Assembly (NCBI GenBank): GCA_030457765.1
Contig: JAKDUK010000003.1
Location: 62,001 to 126,000 of the forward strand
DNA from: Marinobacter sp.
GTDB taxonomy: Bacteria; Pseudomonadota; Gammaproteobacteria; Pseudomonadales; Oleiphilaceae
Length of the DNA stretch: 64,000 nucleotides
Direction: 5' to 3'
Part shown: positions 20,846 to 31,065 of the stretch, piece by piece
Layout: every line of letters begins with the position of its first letter
Numbering within the stretch: position 1 is the stretch's first letter
Notes under the pieces: generated by a model
Databases searched by the model: none
What the model was told of the DNA's origin: nothing
Seen by the model: only the letters and a program-made list of their open reading frames with translations
Made by a program: the position numbers and the translations under genes

Positions 20846-21739
20846 TTAGGCGCCGGGGAATACACCGGTCGATAAATAACGGTCGCCGCGGTCACAAATA
20901 ATGGCCACTATGATGGCGTTTTCAACCTGCTCTGATAGACGAAGCGCCGCTGCAACAGAGCCCCCAGATGACACGCCACAGAACAAGCCTTCTTGTTCTG
21001 CTAAAGCACGCATAGTGTCCTCTGCCTCTTGCTGGCCAATATCGACTACCTGATCCACCCGAGCCGCATCATATATGCTGGGAAGATAAGCTTCTGGCCA
21101 ACGACGAATACCAGGAATAGAGGCACCCTCTGTGGGCTGCAGGCCAATGATACTGATATCAGGGTTACGCTCTTTAAGGTATCGCGACACTCCCATAATG
21201 GTACCGGTGGTCCCCATAGAGCTGACAAAATGAGTGACCCGCCCTTCGGTCTGCTCCCATATTTCCGGGCCAGTCGTGCGGTAGTGAGATAACGGGTTGT
21301 CTTCGTTGCTGAACTGATCAAGCACTTTACCCTTGCCCTCGGCGTCCATCTGCAGCGCCATATCCCGGGCTACCTCCATGCCCTCCTCGCTACTCACCGT
21401 TATAATTTCTGCACCATAGGCTCTCATAGAGGCCCGACGCTCTTCGCTCATGTTCGCCGGCATAATGAGCACCATACGGTAGCCTTTAATAGCCGCAGCC
21501 ATCGCCAAAGCAATACCGGTATTGCCACTGGTGGCTTCAATCAGGGTATCACCCGGTTTTATTTCACCGCGGCGCTCAGCTTCTTGAATCATCCCCATGG
21601 CGGGCCGATCCTTTACTGAGCCTGCGGGGTTGTTGCCTTCAAGCTTGGCCAAAATTACATTACTGGTATCGCCCGGGAGGCGCTGTAATCGAACCAAAGG
21701 CGTATGCCCGACATAATCTTCAATCGTGGGAAAATGCAT
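20846..21739 (-). CDS. cysM: Cysteine synthase B
   Basis: PLP enzyme that makes cysteine from O-acetylserine with sulfide (CysM types can also use thiosulfate). The 297-residue length fits CysM. The PLP lysine is in [12 protein letters not shown] (about residue 41-43), the phosphate-binding loop is [12 protein letters not shown], and the serine motif [11 protein letters not shown] lies near the C-terminus. First gene of the cysM-rlmD-relA-mazG run. Divergent from gacS; the 223-nt gap between them holds both promoters but no consensus hexamer pair I would trust. Confidence 0.96.
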   Translation of the reverse strand: MHFPTIEDYVGHTPLVRLQRLPGDTSNVILAKLEGNNPAGSVKDRPAMGMIQEAERRGEIKPGDTLIEATSGNTGIALAMAAAIKGYRMVLIMPANMSEERRASMRAYGAEIITVSSEEGMEVARDMALQMDAEGKGKVLDQFSNEDNPLSHYRTTGPEIWEQTEGRVTHFVSSMGTTGTIMGVSRYLKERNPDISIIGLQPTEGASIPGIRRWPEAYLPSIYDAARVDQVVDIGQQEAEDTMRALAEQEGLFCGVSSGGSVAAALRLSEQVENAIIVAIICDRGDRYLSTGVFPGA

Positions 21740-21962
21740 ATGGAATCCCTGTGGTACACTTTTGCGATGGCATGATACGCCTTATGGCCCCAGTCGCCCA
21801 ATACGGCTTCTCGCTAAAACCATGACTGAAGGCTATATGAACAGTGTATTTCTCAGTTTGGCCGATACTGATAGCAAGGCTATCTTTGCTCGGGCTACCT
21901 ACTATTACAAGGACGTAACCCGCATCAAATAGCGGCGATAAGTTATTTTTCAGGAATCTCGT

Positions 21963-24839
21963 ATGCGACGTTGGGGCATTCGGAAAAAAGTGCTGGTGGT
22001 AACTCTGATTCCCACCCTTCTCACAACCCTGATGCTGGGGCTATTTTTCACCTACAGCTGGGTTAATAATATCGAAAGCCTGCTAAAAGACCGCGGCGAA
22101 TCGCTTTCTCGCCAACTTGCTGCTGGCTCAGAATACGGCCTATTCACTGCAAACCGTAGCCTGCTAAGTAGCCTCTCCAACGCCCTGCTGGAAGAACAGG
22201 ATGTGCGTTCAATAACTTTTTTCGACGGCAACCGGGGGCGTTTACTACATACGGGGCCAGGTAGCTCAGACAAATTTGACCAGGAAAACCTGGCTAGTGA
22301 GCAGGCCAGCCGCGTTGCCAGAACAACCAGCACCCGTTTTGTAACACCGGTTTTTCTTCAGGACCTGATGATTCAATCCATGCTTGATGCAGATGCCCAG
22401 CAGTCTGCCTTGCAACAACGCAAGCCTTTAGGCTGGGTGGCCGTTGAGATGTCCCACACCCGCACTGAAAAAGAGACATACAAGGCACTGCTGATCTCTT
22501 TGTTGTTGGTTATAGGTGGGGTGATGTTTAGCCTTCTCGTTGCACTCCGGTTAAGCCGTGCCTTCACCGGGCCTGTATTTGAACTGAACGAAGCTGTAGC
22601 AAAACTCAAAGAAGGCAAACTTGATACACGCATTCATACGGGGGCCGGCCCCGAGTTCGAACAACTTGAGTCTGGCCTTAACGCCATGGCTGAAGAACTG
22701 AGCAAAGCCCAGGCTGAAATGCAGCAAAATATTGACCAGGCAACCGAAGACTTGCGAGAGACGTTAGAAACTATCGAAATCCAGAACATCGAATTGGACT
22801 TCGCACGCAAGGAGGCTCTGGAGGCCAGCCGCATAAAATCTGAATTTTTGGCCAACATGTCCCACGAGATACGCACACCACTGAACGGCATTATAGGGTT
22901 TACCGAGCTGCTGCTAAAAAGCCCACTGCCTCGCCAGCAGAGAGACCACCTGAGCACCATTCGCAAATCGTCAGAAATTTTGCTCACCATCATCAACGAT
23001 ATTCTGGATTTTTCCAAAATTGAAGCTGGCAAACTCATCCTGGACCGTGTGCCTTTCCAGCTCAGAGATATAGTGGAAGAAGTGATGGTCATGCTGGCCC
23101 CGGCTGCCCACAGCAAAAACCTCGACCTTGTACCCCTGGTGTACAACGACGTGCCGGATAACATCATAGGCGACCCGCTACGGGTTAAGCAGGTGATAAC
23201 CAACCTGGTCAACAACGCCATCAAGTTTACCCAGACCGGAGAGGTAGTGCTGCGCGCAAGCCTTGAGGATGAAGACAACGAGAACAACCGGGTAACCTTG
23301 CGCTTAAGTATCACAGATTCCGGCGTTGGGCTCTCCCGAGCGCAACAACAATCGCTGTTTAATGCATTCAGTCAGGCCGATGCCTCAACGGCGCGACAAT
23401 ACGGCGGCACAGGCCTTGGCCTGGCTATTTCCAAACGCCTGGTTGAAGAGATGGGCGGCAAAATTGGCTTACAAAGCGAGTTGGGCAAAGGCTCTACATT
23501 CTGGTTCACCTTAACTTCGGAACTGTCCTCCAGTAGTGAAGCCATTGCTCCCAGAGACGCCTTGAGGGGCGAACGAGTCATTTATTTGGAGCATCAGAAA
23601 ACCTGCGGCCTTGCCGTTGAACATGTCTTGCGCGACTGGGGCATGATAGTAGACCGCGCAGCATCGGCTGGCGCAATGCAGGAACTGATTGAAGAGGCCC
23701 AGAAGAGTCAGTCGGGGTATGCCGCAGCCATTATTGGGATTACCCGTCACCTCCTAAATTCAAGCCAATACTGTGGGCTGGTGCGGAATCTGGAGATTGA
23801 ACGCGACTGCCGCACGCTGCTACTTACACCCACTCTGGAATTACACGACACGCCACTGTCCGGGCTCGCAAGCGGCCACCTCACAAAACCGGTGTGCCGT
23901 GATGCACTTTATGACGAGTTGCTGCTTTTAGTGCACGGCATCAATACCGCTGGGCAGGGCGCCCAGCGGCAAGATTATGAAAGGCGCCTGCCTGCTCCGG
24001 CAAATGCACCCCGGGTACTGGCCGTGGACGACAACGAGGCCAACCTGAAGCTGGTTATGACCTTGCTGCAGGATTACCAGATAGAAGCCGAAGGCGCGTC
24101 AAGCGGTTTTGAAGCCCTGAGCAAAGCCCGACAAAAGCCCTTTGATCTTGTATTTATGGACCTTCAAATGCCGGGAATGGATGGTGTGGAGACAACAAGC
24201 CGGCTTCGTGAAATGGACAGCAGTAATCACAAAACGGCTATCATCGCACTCACGGCACACGCCTTAGCTGATGAGCAGGACCGCCTGGCCCGGCAGGGGT
24301 TTGATGGCTATCTGCCCAAGCCTATCAGTAGTGGGCAGTTGGCCAATACCATACACGAGTGCACTGGTTATCAATGCCAGAGTGCCGGCCAAGCTGGCCG
24401 AATTCCTGTGCCAGAAGTCCGGGATACAAGACGAGCTTTGCGCCCCTCCACCCGGAAAATGCAGCGCGACTGCGTGAGCGTAGATGAAAGCATTCAATTG
24501 GCTGCGGGCAAAACAGATTTAGCAGAAGAATTATTCAGTATGCTACTAGAGCAGCTCCCTACAGACTTCAACACCATTGAGCGACTCTGGAGCGAGGACA
24601 ATTTAGAGGACTTGCTCGAGTGCGTGCATAAGCTCCACGGCGCAACCCGCTATTGCGGGGTTCCAGAGCTGCGATCCGCTGCAAATCGACTGGAAACAGC
24701 ACTCAAGTGCTCAGCACCCGATATGGAGCTACAAAAAAACCAGCTGGTCTCGGCCATTGAGAGGCTACAGATATGGAGTGATCAGACCGATTGGCAGCAG
24801 ATGTTCCGGCAGCACCATCAGCAATCGAAAACCAACTGA
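21963..24839 (+). CDS. gacS: Hybrid sensor histidine kinase GacS/BarA
   Basis: The sensor of the Gac/Rsm system, which phosphorylates GacA and switches on small RNAs that titrate RsmA/CsrA. The 958-residue protein has an N-terminal membrane segment (about 11-33), a periplasmic sensor, a second membrane segment (about 175-197), HAMP, HisKA with [13 protein letters not shown], an HATPase with the G2 block [13 protein letters not shown], a pseudo-receiver, a true receiver ([10 protein letters not shown], acceptor Asp in [11 protein letters not shown]) and a C-terminal HPt with His in [12 protein letters not shown]. This four-step phosphorelay order is diagnostic of BarA/GacS, as is its position opposite cysM. 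AGGA precedes the ATG. The 3' end is 21 nt from convergent pdxJ. Confidence 0.95.
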   Translation: MRRWGIRKKVLVVTLIPTLLTTLMLGLFFTYSWVNNIESLLKDRGESLSRQLAAGSEYGLFTANRSLLSSLSNALLEEQDVRSITFFDGNRGRLLHTGPGSSDKFDQENLASEQASRVARTTSTRFVTPVFLQDLMIQSMLDADAQQSALQQRKPLGWVAVEMSHTRTEKETYKALLISLLLVIGGVMFSLLVALRLSRAFTGPVFELNEAVAKLKEGKLDTRIHTGAGPEFEQLESGLNAMAEELSKAQAEMQQNIDQATEDLRETLETIEIQNIELDFARKEALEASRIKSEFLANMSHEIRTPLNGIIGFTELLLKSPLPRQQRDHLSTIRKSSEILLTIINDILDFSKIEAGKLILDRVPFQLRDIVEEVMVMLAPAAHSKNLDLVPLVYNDVPDNIIGDPLRVKQVITNLVNNAIKFTQTGEVVLRASLEDEDNENNRVTLRLSITDSGVGLSRAQQQSLFNAFSQADASTARQYGGTGLGLAISKRLVEEMGGKIGLQSELGKGSTFWFTLTSELSSSSEAIAPRDALRGERVIYLEHQKTCGLAVEHVLRDWGMIVDRAASAGAMQELIEEAQKSQSGYAAAIIGITRHLLNSSQYCGLVRNLEIERDCRTLLLTPTLELHDTPLSGLASGHLTKPVCRDALYDELLLLVHGINTAGQGAQRQDYERRLPAPANAPRVLAVDDNEANLKLVMTLLQDYQIEAEGASSGFEALSKARQKPFDLVFMDLQMPGMDGVETTSRLREMDSSNHKTAIIALTAHALADEQDRLARQGFDGYLPKPISSGQLANTIHECTGYQCQSAGQAGRIPVPEVRDTRRALRPSTRKMQRDCVSVDESIQLAAGKTDLAEELFSMLLEQLPTDFNTIERLWSEDNLEDLLECVHKLHGATRYCGVPELRSAANRLETALKCSAPDMELQKNQLVSAIERLQIWSDQTDWQQMFRQHHQQSKTN

Positions 24840-24860
24840 TGGCGCTCCCGCCGGGGTGGA

Positions 24861-25601
24861 TCAGGCTCGGCCACGAGCCCGATCAAGAATGGAAGCCATA
24901 TCCCGGACTGCCTCTTTTAAGCCACAAAACACAGCCCTGGCAATAACAGCGTGGCCAATGTTGAGTTCATTAATACCCGGAATTGCGGCAACACGCTCCG
25001 TATTGTGGTAGTTCAAACCGTGACCAGCGTTCACGATCAGCCCCTTTTTACGGGCGTAGGTTACCGCATCAACCAGAACGTTGAACGCCACCTCTGCAGC
25101 TTCAGCACCAACGGCCTCAGCATATTCCCCCGTATGCAGCTCAATAACCGGAGCGCCGCAGCGCGCGGCGGCATCAATTTGCGCGGGATCCGGATCTATA
25201 AACAGAGAAACCTCCGAACCCAACCTGGCAAGACGCTCACAGGCATTCGCCACACGTGCTTCCTGACCTTCAACATCCAGTCCCCCCTCCGTGGTTAGCT
25301 CCTCCCGTTTTTCCGGAACCAGGCACACACACTCAGGCTGAACCTTTTCGGCAAATTCCAGCATGGCTTCGGTCACCGCCATCTCTAGATTCATTTTTGT
25401 CTGCAACACTTCTTTGAGCAGCAATACATCACGGTCCTGGATATGACGCCGGTCTTCCCGGGGGTGAATCGTAATGCCGTCTGCACCAGCTTCCTCCGCC
25501 ACCATGGCCGCCTGCACCGGATCGGGATAACGCGTTCCCCGGGCTTCACGTAGCGTGGCAATGTGATCAATATTGATACCAAGCAACACTCTAGGATTCA
25601 T
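24861..25601 (-). CDS. pdxJ: Pyridoxine 5'-phosphate synthase
   Basis: Condenses 1-deoxyxylulose 5-phosphate with 3-amino-2-oxopropyl phosphate to pyridoxine phosphate. The 246-residue TIM-barrel protein starts with the signature [18 protein letters not shown] and carries [16 protein letters not shown] and the glycine-rich [11 protein letters not shown] phosphate site. Last gene of the lepA operon; its start overlaps recO by 11 nt. Convergent with gacS. Confidence 0.97.
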   Translation of the reverse strand: MNPRVLLGINIDHIATLREARGTRYPDPVQAAMVAEEAGADGITIHPREDRRHIQDRDVLLLKEVLQTKMNLEMAVTEAMLEFAEKVQPECVCLVPEKREELTTEGGLDVEGQEARVANACERLARLGSEVSLFIDPDPAQIDAAARCGAPVIELHTGEYAEAVGAEAAEVAFNVLVDAVTYARKKGLIVNAGHGLNYHNTERVAAIPGINELNIGHAVIARAVFCGLKEAVRDMASILDRARGRA

Positions 25602-26322
25602 GTCGTTCTCCCCTTTGGTGAATGAAAAGACTGCGACTGTTCAATGGACGCCCCTGCAACAGATAATCTGTAAGCACGCGCATTACCCGCTTTGCCACAC
25701 GGCGGTTTTCGGCACCTTCAAAATCACCGCCGGCCAGGGCCAAAAGTGTGTCGCCTGGAAGGTTCCGCAATCGCACCCCGGTGGACACTGCCGAGACAAT
25801 ACCCTGTTCGGGATCATAGCAGTAGCTTTCAGCCGCATTGACCGCCTGACCAGTGTCCATCGCCAAATCCCAAGCAAAATCGAAGCCCAGGGCCGCTGCA
25901 AACGCCTGCTCAAACCTCCGTAGCACTGGCTCTACATCCGCCGTTTGTGCGAGTAAATCAAGAGTTTCAATATAAGCGGCAAAAAGCGTGGGGAGGGGAT
26001 CTGCTGGCGGTAGTACCCGCTGAACCAGTTCATTCAGATATAAGCCACTGTACAGGGACACTGTACGGCGCAGTGCCGGGCCATCGCGTACATCCACCTG
26101 GGTGAGGGTTTTCAGGTCACCGCGCCCTACCCAGCCTAACAGCAGTGGCTGAAAAGGCTGAAGCTGTGCTTTCAGCGCACTTTTGCTGCTATTGGCACCG
26201 CGGGCAACCGCAGATATGCGGCCATGATTCAGGGAAAACAGATCTAACACAAGACTGGTTTCCCGCCAAGGCCGGCGATGTATCACATAGGCGGGCTCTT
26301 GCTCCTGCGTGTCTTTTCTCAT
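25591..26322 (-). CDS. recO: DNA repair protein RecO
   Basis: Loads RecA on SSB-coated gaps together with RecR and anneals strands. The 243-residue protein has the N-terminal OB fold ([19 protein letters not shown], then [10 protein letters not shown]) and the helical domain with [12 protein letters not shown]. The four-cysteine zinc finger of some RecO proteins is absent, as is usual in this lineage. It follows era by 24 nt and overlaps pdxJ by 11 nt. Confidence 0.95.
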   Translation of the reverse strand: MRKDTQEQEPAYVIHRRPWRETSLVLDLFSLNHGRISAVARGANSSKSALKAQLQPFQPLLLGWVGRGDLKTLTQVDVRDGPALRRTVSLYSGLYLNELVQRVLPPADPLPTLFAAYIETLDLLAQTADVEPVLRRFEQAFAAALGFDFAWDLAMDTGQAVNAAESYCYDPEQGIVSAVSTGVRLRNLPGDTLLALAGGDFEGAENRRVAKRVMRVLTDYLLQGRPLNSRSLFIHQRGERHES

Positions 26323-26346
26323 AGCGCCTCAGGGCGTATATCAGCC

Positions 26347-27264
26347 TCAGCTGTCGTGCATACCCAGACTTTTCAGAGCGCGCTCGCTGTCTGCCCAACC
26401 ACGCTTTACCTTCACCCAGAGCCGCAACATAACTTTGCTATCGAACAAGCGCTCCATATCGATCCGGGCCTCTTGACCAATACGCCGCATCCGCTCGCCC
26501 TTATCGCCAATTATGATCTTCTTCTGTCCTTCTCGCTCCACCAGAATAAGCGCAGAAATATGCAGCGTTTTGCCGTCGCGCTTAAACTCTTCAATCTCTA
26601 CAGCTACGGAATATGGCAATTCATCGCCAAGCTGGCGCGTGATTTTCTCACGAACAATTTCCGAAGCCATGAAACGCTCGCTTCGGTCGGTTATCTGGTC
26701 GTCCGGATAAAAATGTATGCTCTCGGGCAGAAAACGCCCGACCGCTTCTTCCAGCGGTTCGAGGTTGTTTTCTTTCAGCGCCGACATGGGGATCATTTCT
26801 GCAAAGTCCCGCTTCCTGGAAAGCATGTCGAGGTGCGGCAGCAGCTTTTCCCGGTTTTCAATCCGATCTACCTTGTTTACCGCCAGAATGACCGGGCATT
26901 TGAGACTGCTCAGCTTTTCCAGAACCATTTCATCCGCTGTGGTCCAGGCAAGCTGATCGACCACGAATATCACCACATCTACATCAACCAGTGCTGAGGT
27001 CGCCGCTTTATTCATATGTCGGTTCAAAGCCCTGGGCTCTTCTTCGTGCATGCCCGGCGTATCTACATAAATTGCCTGCACCAAATCCACGGTTTTGATG
27101 CCCAGAACCTGGTGGCGTGTCGTTTGCGGCTTACGAGAGGTAATACTCAGCTTCTGCCCAAGAATATGGTTCAGTAGCGTCGACTTACCCACATTAGGGC
27201 GACCGACAATGGCTACAAAGCCACAGCGGCTGTCGGGGTTGTCCGGGCGAGTAATATCGTTCAT
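26347..27264 (-). CDS. era: GTPase Era
   Basis: Essential GTPase that binds the 3' end of 16S rRNA during 30S assembly. The 305-residue protein has G1 [11 protein letters not shown]2 around [10 protein letters not shown]3 DTPG, G4 NKVD and a C-terminal KH domain ([18 protein letters not shown]). Its start codon shares one base with the stop codon of rnc (TAATG), a tight translational coupling typical of rnc-era pairs. Confidence 0.98.
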   Translation of the reverse strand: MNDITRPDNPDSRCGFVAIVGRPNVGKSTLLNHILGQKLSITSRKPQTTRHQVLGIKTVDLVQAIYVDTPGMHEEEPRALNRHMNKAATSALVDVDVVIFVVDQLAWTTADEMVLEKLSSLKCPVILAVNKVDRIENREKLLPHLDMLSRKRDFAEMIPMSALKENNLEPLEEAVGRFLPESIHFYPDDQITDRSERFMASEIVREKITRQLGDELPYSVAVEIEEFKRDGKTLHISALILVEREGQKKIIIGDKGERMRRIGQEARIDMERLFDSKVMLRLWVKVKRGWADSERALKSLGMHDS

Positions 27265-27953
27265 TAGGGTGTCTCCACGCCAAGTTTTTTCAGCGCGCTA
27301 CGGGCAGCTTCCTGCTCCGCTACGCGACGACTACTGCCTACGCCACTGGTTTTTCGATCCAGGGATGACAACACACAGGACACATGAAATGTTTGACTAT
27401 GCGCTTCTCCATCTACCGAAATAACGTCGTATCTGGGCAATGGAAACTGCCGTGACTGCAGATACTCTTGCAAACGGGTTTTAGGATCTTTTTGCGTATC
27501 TTGCAGATCAAGCTGCGTTAACCGAGGCTCAAACCAACGCAGCACTTGTTCCCGGCAGGTGTAAAAATCACTGTCGAGATAAATAGCGCCAATCACAGAC
27601 TCTACTGCATCGGCAAGAATGGACTCGCGGCGAAAACCACCGCTTTTCAACTCGCCAGAGCCCAGCCGCATATAGCTTCCCAATTCAAACTCGCGACCAA
27701 TCTCGGCCAGCGTAACGCCCTTCACCATTCGGGCCCGCAAGCGGCTTAAATGTCCCTCCCGAGCTTTATCGAAACTCAGGAACAAATATTCCCCAATAAC
27801 CATATTAACGATAGAGTCTCCAAGGAACTCCAAACGCTCATTATTCTGGTTACCATAACTGCGATGAGTAAGCGCTAACATTAAACGCTCTGGCGCCTTG
27901 AATTGATATCCAATGCGTCGCTGTAATTGATCCAGATCCGGTTGTGAACTCAC
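27264..27953 (-). CDS. rnc: Ribonuclease III
   Basis: Cleaves double-stranded RNA, including the pre-rRNA stems. The 229-residue protein has the catalytic signature [12 protein letters not shown], the second acidic motif [14 protein letters not shown] and a C-terminal dsRNA-binding domain ([11 protein letters not shown] ... [11 protein letters not shown]). It overlaps the upstream DUF4845 gene by 4 nt and era by 1 nt, inside the lepA-lepB operon. In other bacteria rnc controls its own message by cleaving the leader; no such leader is obvious here. Confidence 0.98.
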   Translation of the reverse strand: MSSQPDLDQLQRRIGYQFKAPERLMLALTHRSYGNQNNERLEFLGDSIVNMVIGEYLFLSFDKAREGHLSRLRARMVKGVTLAEIGREFELGSYMRLGSGELKSGGFRRESILADAVESVIGAIYLDSDFYTCREQVLRWFEPRLTQLDLQDTQKDPKTRLQEYLQSRQFPLPRYDVISVDGEAHSQTFHVSCVLSSLDRKTSGVGSSRRVAEQEAARSALKKLGVETP

Positions 27954-28345
27954 TTGCCCTTCATCTCGTATCGGTGCTGAAAGTGAACCACGGTATCCAG
28001 GTTGCGGATGAAATTATTACGAACTTCGTAATCTACATTTATCACCACAAGCCCTCCGTCTTTCTCGACGGAAATATCCTTGGCGTTAAAACCACGAATA
28101 TTGTTAACGCTCAGACGCTTGTTGATCAACGTGCGAACCCGCGCCGGACCCATCTGTGACAAGCCGTCAGTACCATCCAGGCTCTCAATTGCCTCCTGAA
28201 TCGTAAGGTCGTCCAGATACGCTGGCCCAACTTTAATAACCAGGGTAAGCAAGCCGCCGAAAAACAGCACCATAATCAGGACAACAAGTGCAGACGCACC
28301 ACCCTGGCTCCCTATGGCGGAGAGATTATTTTTTTTCATTACCAC
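27950..28345 (-). CDS. DUF4845 membrane protein
   Basis: A 131-residue protein with one hydrophobic segment near the N-terminus (about 19-38, [18 protein letters not shown]), then a region predicted to sit outside the membrane. The N-terminal GSQGG plus hydrophobic stretch loosely resembles a pilin-type leader, but a prepilin peptidase site cannot be claimed. The rest ([23 protein letters not shown]) matches DUF4845, whose function is unknown and which is regularly found between lepB and rnc in gammaproteobacteria. It lies 21 nt after lepB and overlaps rnc by 4 nt. Confidence 0.85.
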   Translation of the reverse strand: MVMKKNNLSAIGSQGGASALVVLIMVLFFGGLLTLVIKVGPAYLDDLTIQEAIESLDGTDGLSQMGPARVRTLINKRLSVNNIRGFNAKDISVEKDGGLVVINVDYEVRNNFIRNLDTVVHFQHRYEMKGK

Positions 28346-28366
28346 TAAACTCCAAAATAGTCAGAA

Positions 28367-29149
28367 TTACTCAATACCGCCAAAACGCTTGAACGAAGGC
28401 AAACTGGTGAAGGATTCCCAGTGCATCCAGATTGCAAAAGCCTTACCCACAATCAGCTCATCCGGAACCGTGCCCCAGTAACGGCTGTCGTTACTGTTAT
28501 CGCGATTATCGCCCATCATGAAATACTCGCCTTCGGGGATTGTCCACTCACCTTCTCCCGCGGCACCCGAGCGACCCATGGTGAGAAAAATATCATGCTC
28601 TACCGTGCCCAGCTGCTCCCTGCGCACTTCCACCGGTGGCAGGCGCACAACGAACTCGTTCTCGATCAACTTATCGTTGATGAAAAGCTGCTTATTGTCA
28701 TAACGCACTGTATCGCCCGGAAGGCCAATCACCCGTTTGATGTAATTGGTTTTGCGATCTACAGGATAGCGAAACACCATGACGTCGCCCCGTTCTGGAT
28801 CCCCAATATCGAAAACCTTGGTACCAACAACCGGCAAGCGCAGTCCGTAGGCGTACTTGTTAACCAGGATAAAATCACCGACCTCCAATGTTGGCAGCAT
28901 GGAGCCAGAGGGAATCTGAAATGGCTCCACCAGAAACGACCGGAGAACCAACACCACAACCAGTACTGGAAAAAATGAGCGGCTAAGGTCAACCAGGTAG
29001 GGTTCCTTCGGCTCATTTTTTTCCTCAGCAACATCCCCTGAGGACGCTGCGAGGCGGCGCTTACGCAAAAACAGTATGTCTGCCAGCCAGATAAGCCCTG
29101 ACGCGAAGGTCAAAACCACCAGTACCAGTGGAAAATCAATGTCCATCAA
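28367..29149 (-). CDS. lepB: Signal peptidase I
   Basis: Removes signal peptides from exported proteins at the inner membrane. The 260-residue protein has an N-terminal membrane helix (about 6-24), a second one near FFPVLVVVLVLRSF, the catalytic Ser in PSGSMLPTLEVGD (about 90) and the catalytic Lys in RKTNYIKRVIGLPGD. The box GDNRDNSNDSRYWG near the end is also conserved. It follows lepA by only 8 nt. The message begins with two adjacent ATG codons; either could be used. Confidence 0.97.
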   Translation of the reverse strand: MMDIDFPLVLVVLTFASGLIWLADILFLRKRRLAASSGDVAEEKNEPKEPYLVDLSRSFFPVLVVVLVLRSFLVEPFQIPSGSMLPTLEVGDFILVNKYAYGLRLPVVGTKVFDIGDPERGDVMVFRYPVDRKTNYIKRVIGLPGDTVRYDNKQLFINDKLIENEFVVRLPPVEVRREQLGTVEHDIFLTMGRSGAAGEGEWTIPEGEYFMMGDNRDNSNDSRYWGTVPDELIVGKAFAIWMHWESFTSLPSFKRFGGIE

Positions 29150-29157
29150 GGTGCCTT

Positions 29158-30960
29158 TTAATTATCGACTTTCAATACGGCAAGGAACGCTTCTTGAGGC
29201 ACTTCAACATTGCCGAGCTGCTTCATACGTTTTTTGCCTTCCTTCTGCTTCTGGAGCAGCTTTTTCTTCCGACTCACATCGCCGCCGTAACACTTTGCGG
29301 TTACGTTCTTACGCAGTGCTTTTACAGTCACCCTGGACACCACCTGGCTACCAATAGTGGCCTGGATTGCGATATCAAACATTTGCCTGGGAATCAGCTC
29401 TTTCATTTTTTCGATAAGCTGACGACCTTTGTAGTGGGACTGATCTTTGTGAACGATTAACGCCAGAGCGTCTACTCGCTCACCGTTTATAAGAACATCC
29501 AGGCGCACAAGGTTTGCCGTCTGAAAACGCACAAAGTGGTAATCCAGTGACGCGAACCCCCGGCTGGCGGATTTGATTCGATCAAAGAAATCCAACACCA
29601 CCTCGGCCATAGGCAATTCATAGGTTAACTGCACTTGGTTAGTCGTAAAATGCATGTGCTTCTGAACCCCGCGCTTCTCCTCACACAAAGCAATAACGCC
29701 ACCCAAATGCTCCTGAGGTACCAGGATGTTCGCTTCAACAATGGGTTCGCGCATCTCCTCAATCGAGCCAATATCCGGCAACTTTGAGGGGCTATCCACC
29801 GACAGGGTCTCGCCTTGGCGATTCAACACTTCGTATATCACCGTGGGCGCGGTGGTAATCAGATCAATATCATACTCACGCTCCAGCCGCTCCTGGATAA
29901 TTTCCATATGCAGCATGCCCAGGAAACCACAGCGAAAACCAAAACCTAGCGCATCGGAGCTTTCGGGCTCGTAAAACAGGGAGGCGTCATTAAGAGTGAG
30001 TTTTTCCAAAGCGTCGCGGAAATCGTTGTAGTCGTCTGCGCTTACCGGGAACAGTCCGGCGTAGACCTGCGGCTGAATCTTTTTGAAGCCCGGCAGCATG
30101 GGCGTATCTTCGGCAAACTTCTGATGCACGATCGTGTCGCCCACCGGAGCACCGTGAATATCCTTAATGCCTGCAACGATAAACCCCACATCGCCGGCTT
30201 CGAGTATATTGGTGTCCTGAGGCTTGGGGTTAAAAATCCCTACTTTATCCGCGCTCCACGCCCTACCTGTGGATTTTATAACAATCTTTTCGCCTTTTTT
30301 CATAACGCCCTGGGTAACCCGAACAAGGGACACAACACCCAGATAGTTATCAAACCAGGAATCAATGATCAGCGCCTGCAAAGGGGCTGTGCGATCCCCC
30401 TGGGGCGCTGGAATTTTCTCAATAAGGTCTTCCAGAACATCTTCCACACCCATGCCACTCTTGGCGGAACAACGTACTGCATCCGACGCATCAATACCGA
30501 TGATATCTTCTATTTCAGCCGCGACCCGCTCTGGCTCCGCTTGGGGCAGATCCATCTTGTTCAGAACCGGAACAACCTCCAGCCCCTGTTCAATGGCGGT
30601 GTAGCAGTTCGCAACCGACTGGGCTTCAACGCCCTGGCCAGCATCCACAACAAGCAATGCGCCCTCACAGGCGTACAGGGAGCGGGACACCTCGTAGGAG
30701 AAATCCACATGGCCAGGTGTGTCGATAAAATTAAGCTTATATTCGTGACCGTCCCGGGCTTTGTAATTCAGGGTAACGCTTTGGGCCTTGATGGTGATGC
30801 CCCGCTCACGCTCCAGATCCATGGAATCTAGTACCTGTGCGGCCATTTCCCTCTGGGTCAACCCCCCGCACACTTGGATAAAACGGTCTGCAATGGTGGA
30901 TTTTCCGTGGTCAATATGGGCGATGATGGAGAAGTTACGAATTCGGCTCAGTTCAGTCAC
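29158..30960 (-). CDS. lepA: Elongation factor 4 (LepA)
   Basis: Ribosome-bound GTPase that back-translocates or aids 30S biogenesis. G1 is [10 protein letters not shown]2 includes RGITIK, G3 DTPGHVDF, G4 NKMD; the C-terminal LepA-specific domain contains [19 protein letters not shown] and the lysine-rich [21 protein letters not shown] chose the GTG at 30960, which gives 600 residues beginning [11 protein letters not shown], matching the usual MSDLSHIRNFS start of pseudomonad LepA. A TTG at 30987 would add nine residues. Neither has a strong ribosome binding site. First gene of the lepB-rnc-era-recO-pdxJ operon. Confidence 0.95.
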   Translation of the reverse strand: MTELSRIRNFSIIAHIDHGKSTIADRFIQVCGGLTQREMAAQVLDSMDLERERGITIKAQSVTLNYKARDGHEYKLNFIDTPGHVDFSYEVSRSLYACEGALLVVDAGQGVEAQSVANCYTAIEQGLEVVPVLNKMDLPQAEPERVAAEIEDIIGIDASDAVRCSAKSGMGVEDVLEDLIEKIPAPQGDRTAPLQALIIDSWFDNYLGVVSLVRVTQGVMKKGEKIVIKSTGRAWSADKVGIFNPKPQDTNILEAGDVGFIVAGIKDIHGAPVGDTIVHQKFAEDTPMLPGFKKIQPQVYAGLFPVSADDYNDFRDALEKLTLNDASLFYEPESSDALGFGFRCGFLGMLHMEIIQERLEREYDIDLITTAPTVIYEVLNRQGETLSVDSPSKLPDIGSIEEMREPIVEANILVPQEHLGGVIALCEEKRGVQKHMHFTTNQVQLTYELPMAEVVLDFFDRIKSASRGFASLDYHFVRFQTANLVRLDVLINGERVDALALIVHKDQSHYKGRQLIEKMKELIPRQMFDIAIQATIGSQVVSRVTVKALRKNVTAKCYGGDVSRKKKLLQKQKEGKKRMKQLGNVEVPQEAFLAVLKVDN

Positions 30961-31065
30961 AGACAATGAATACTCATAAAAAGACAAAGGATTGAGCCCG
31001 GAGAGGCCACTATCAGGATCCGGGAACCGCGTGATTTTACCGCTTACCGGCCGCCATTGCTATGA

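Noticed and set aside
21822..21932. Short reading frame of 36 codons (or 31 from 21837) between cysM and gacS
   Set aside because: Only a weak ribosome-binding match, no recognisable family and no structural support; probably chance within the divergent promoter region.
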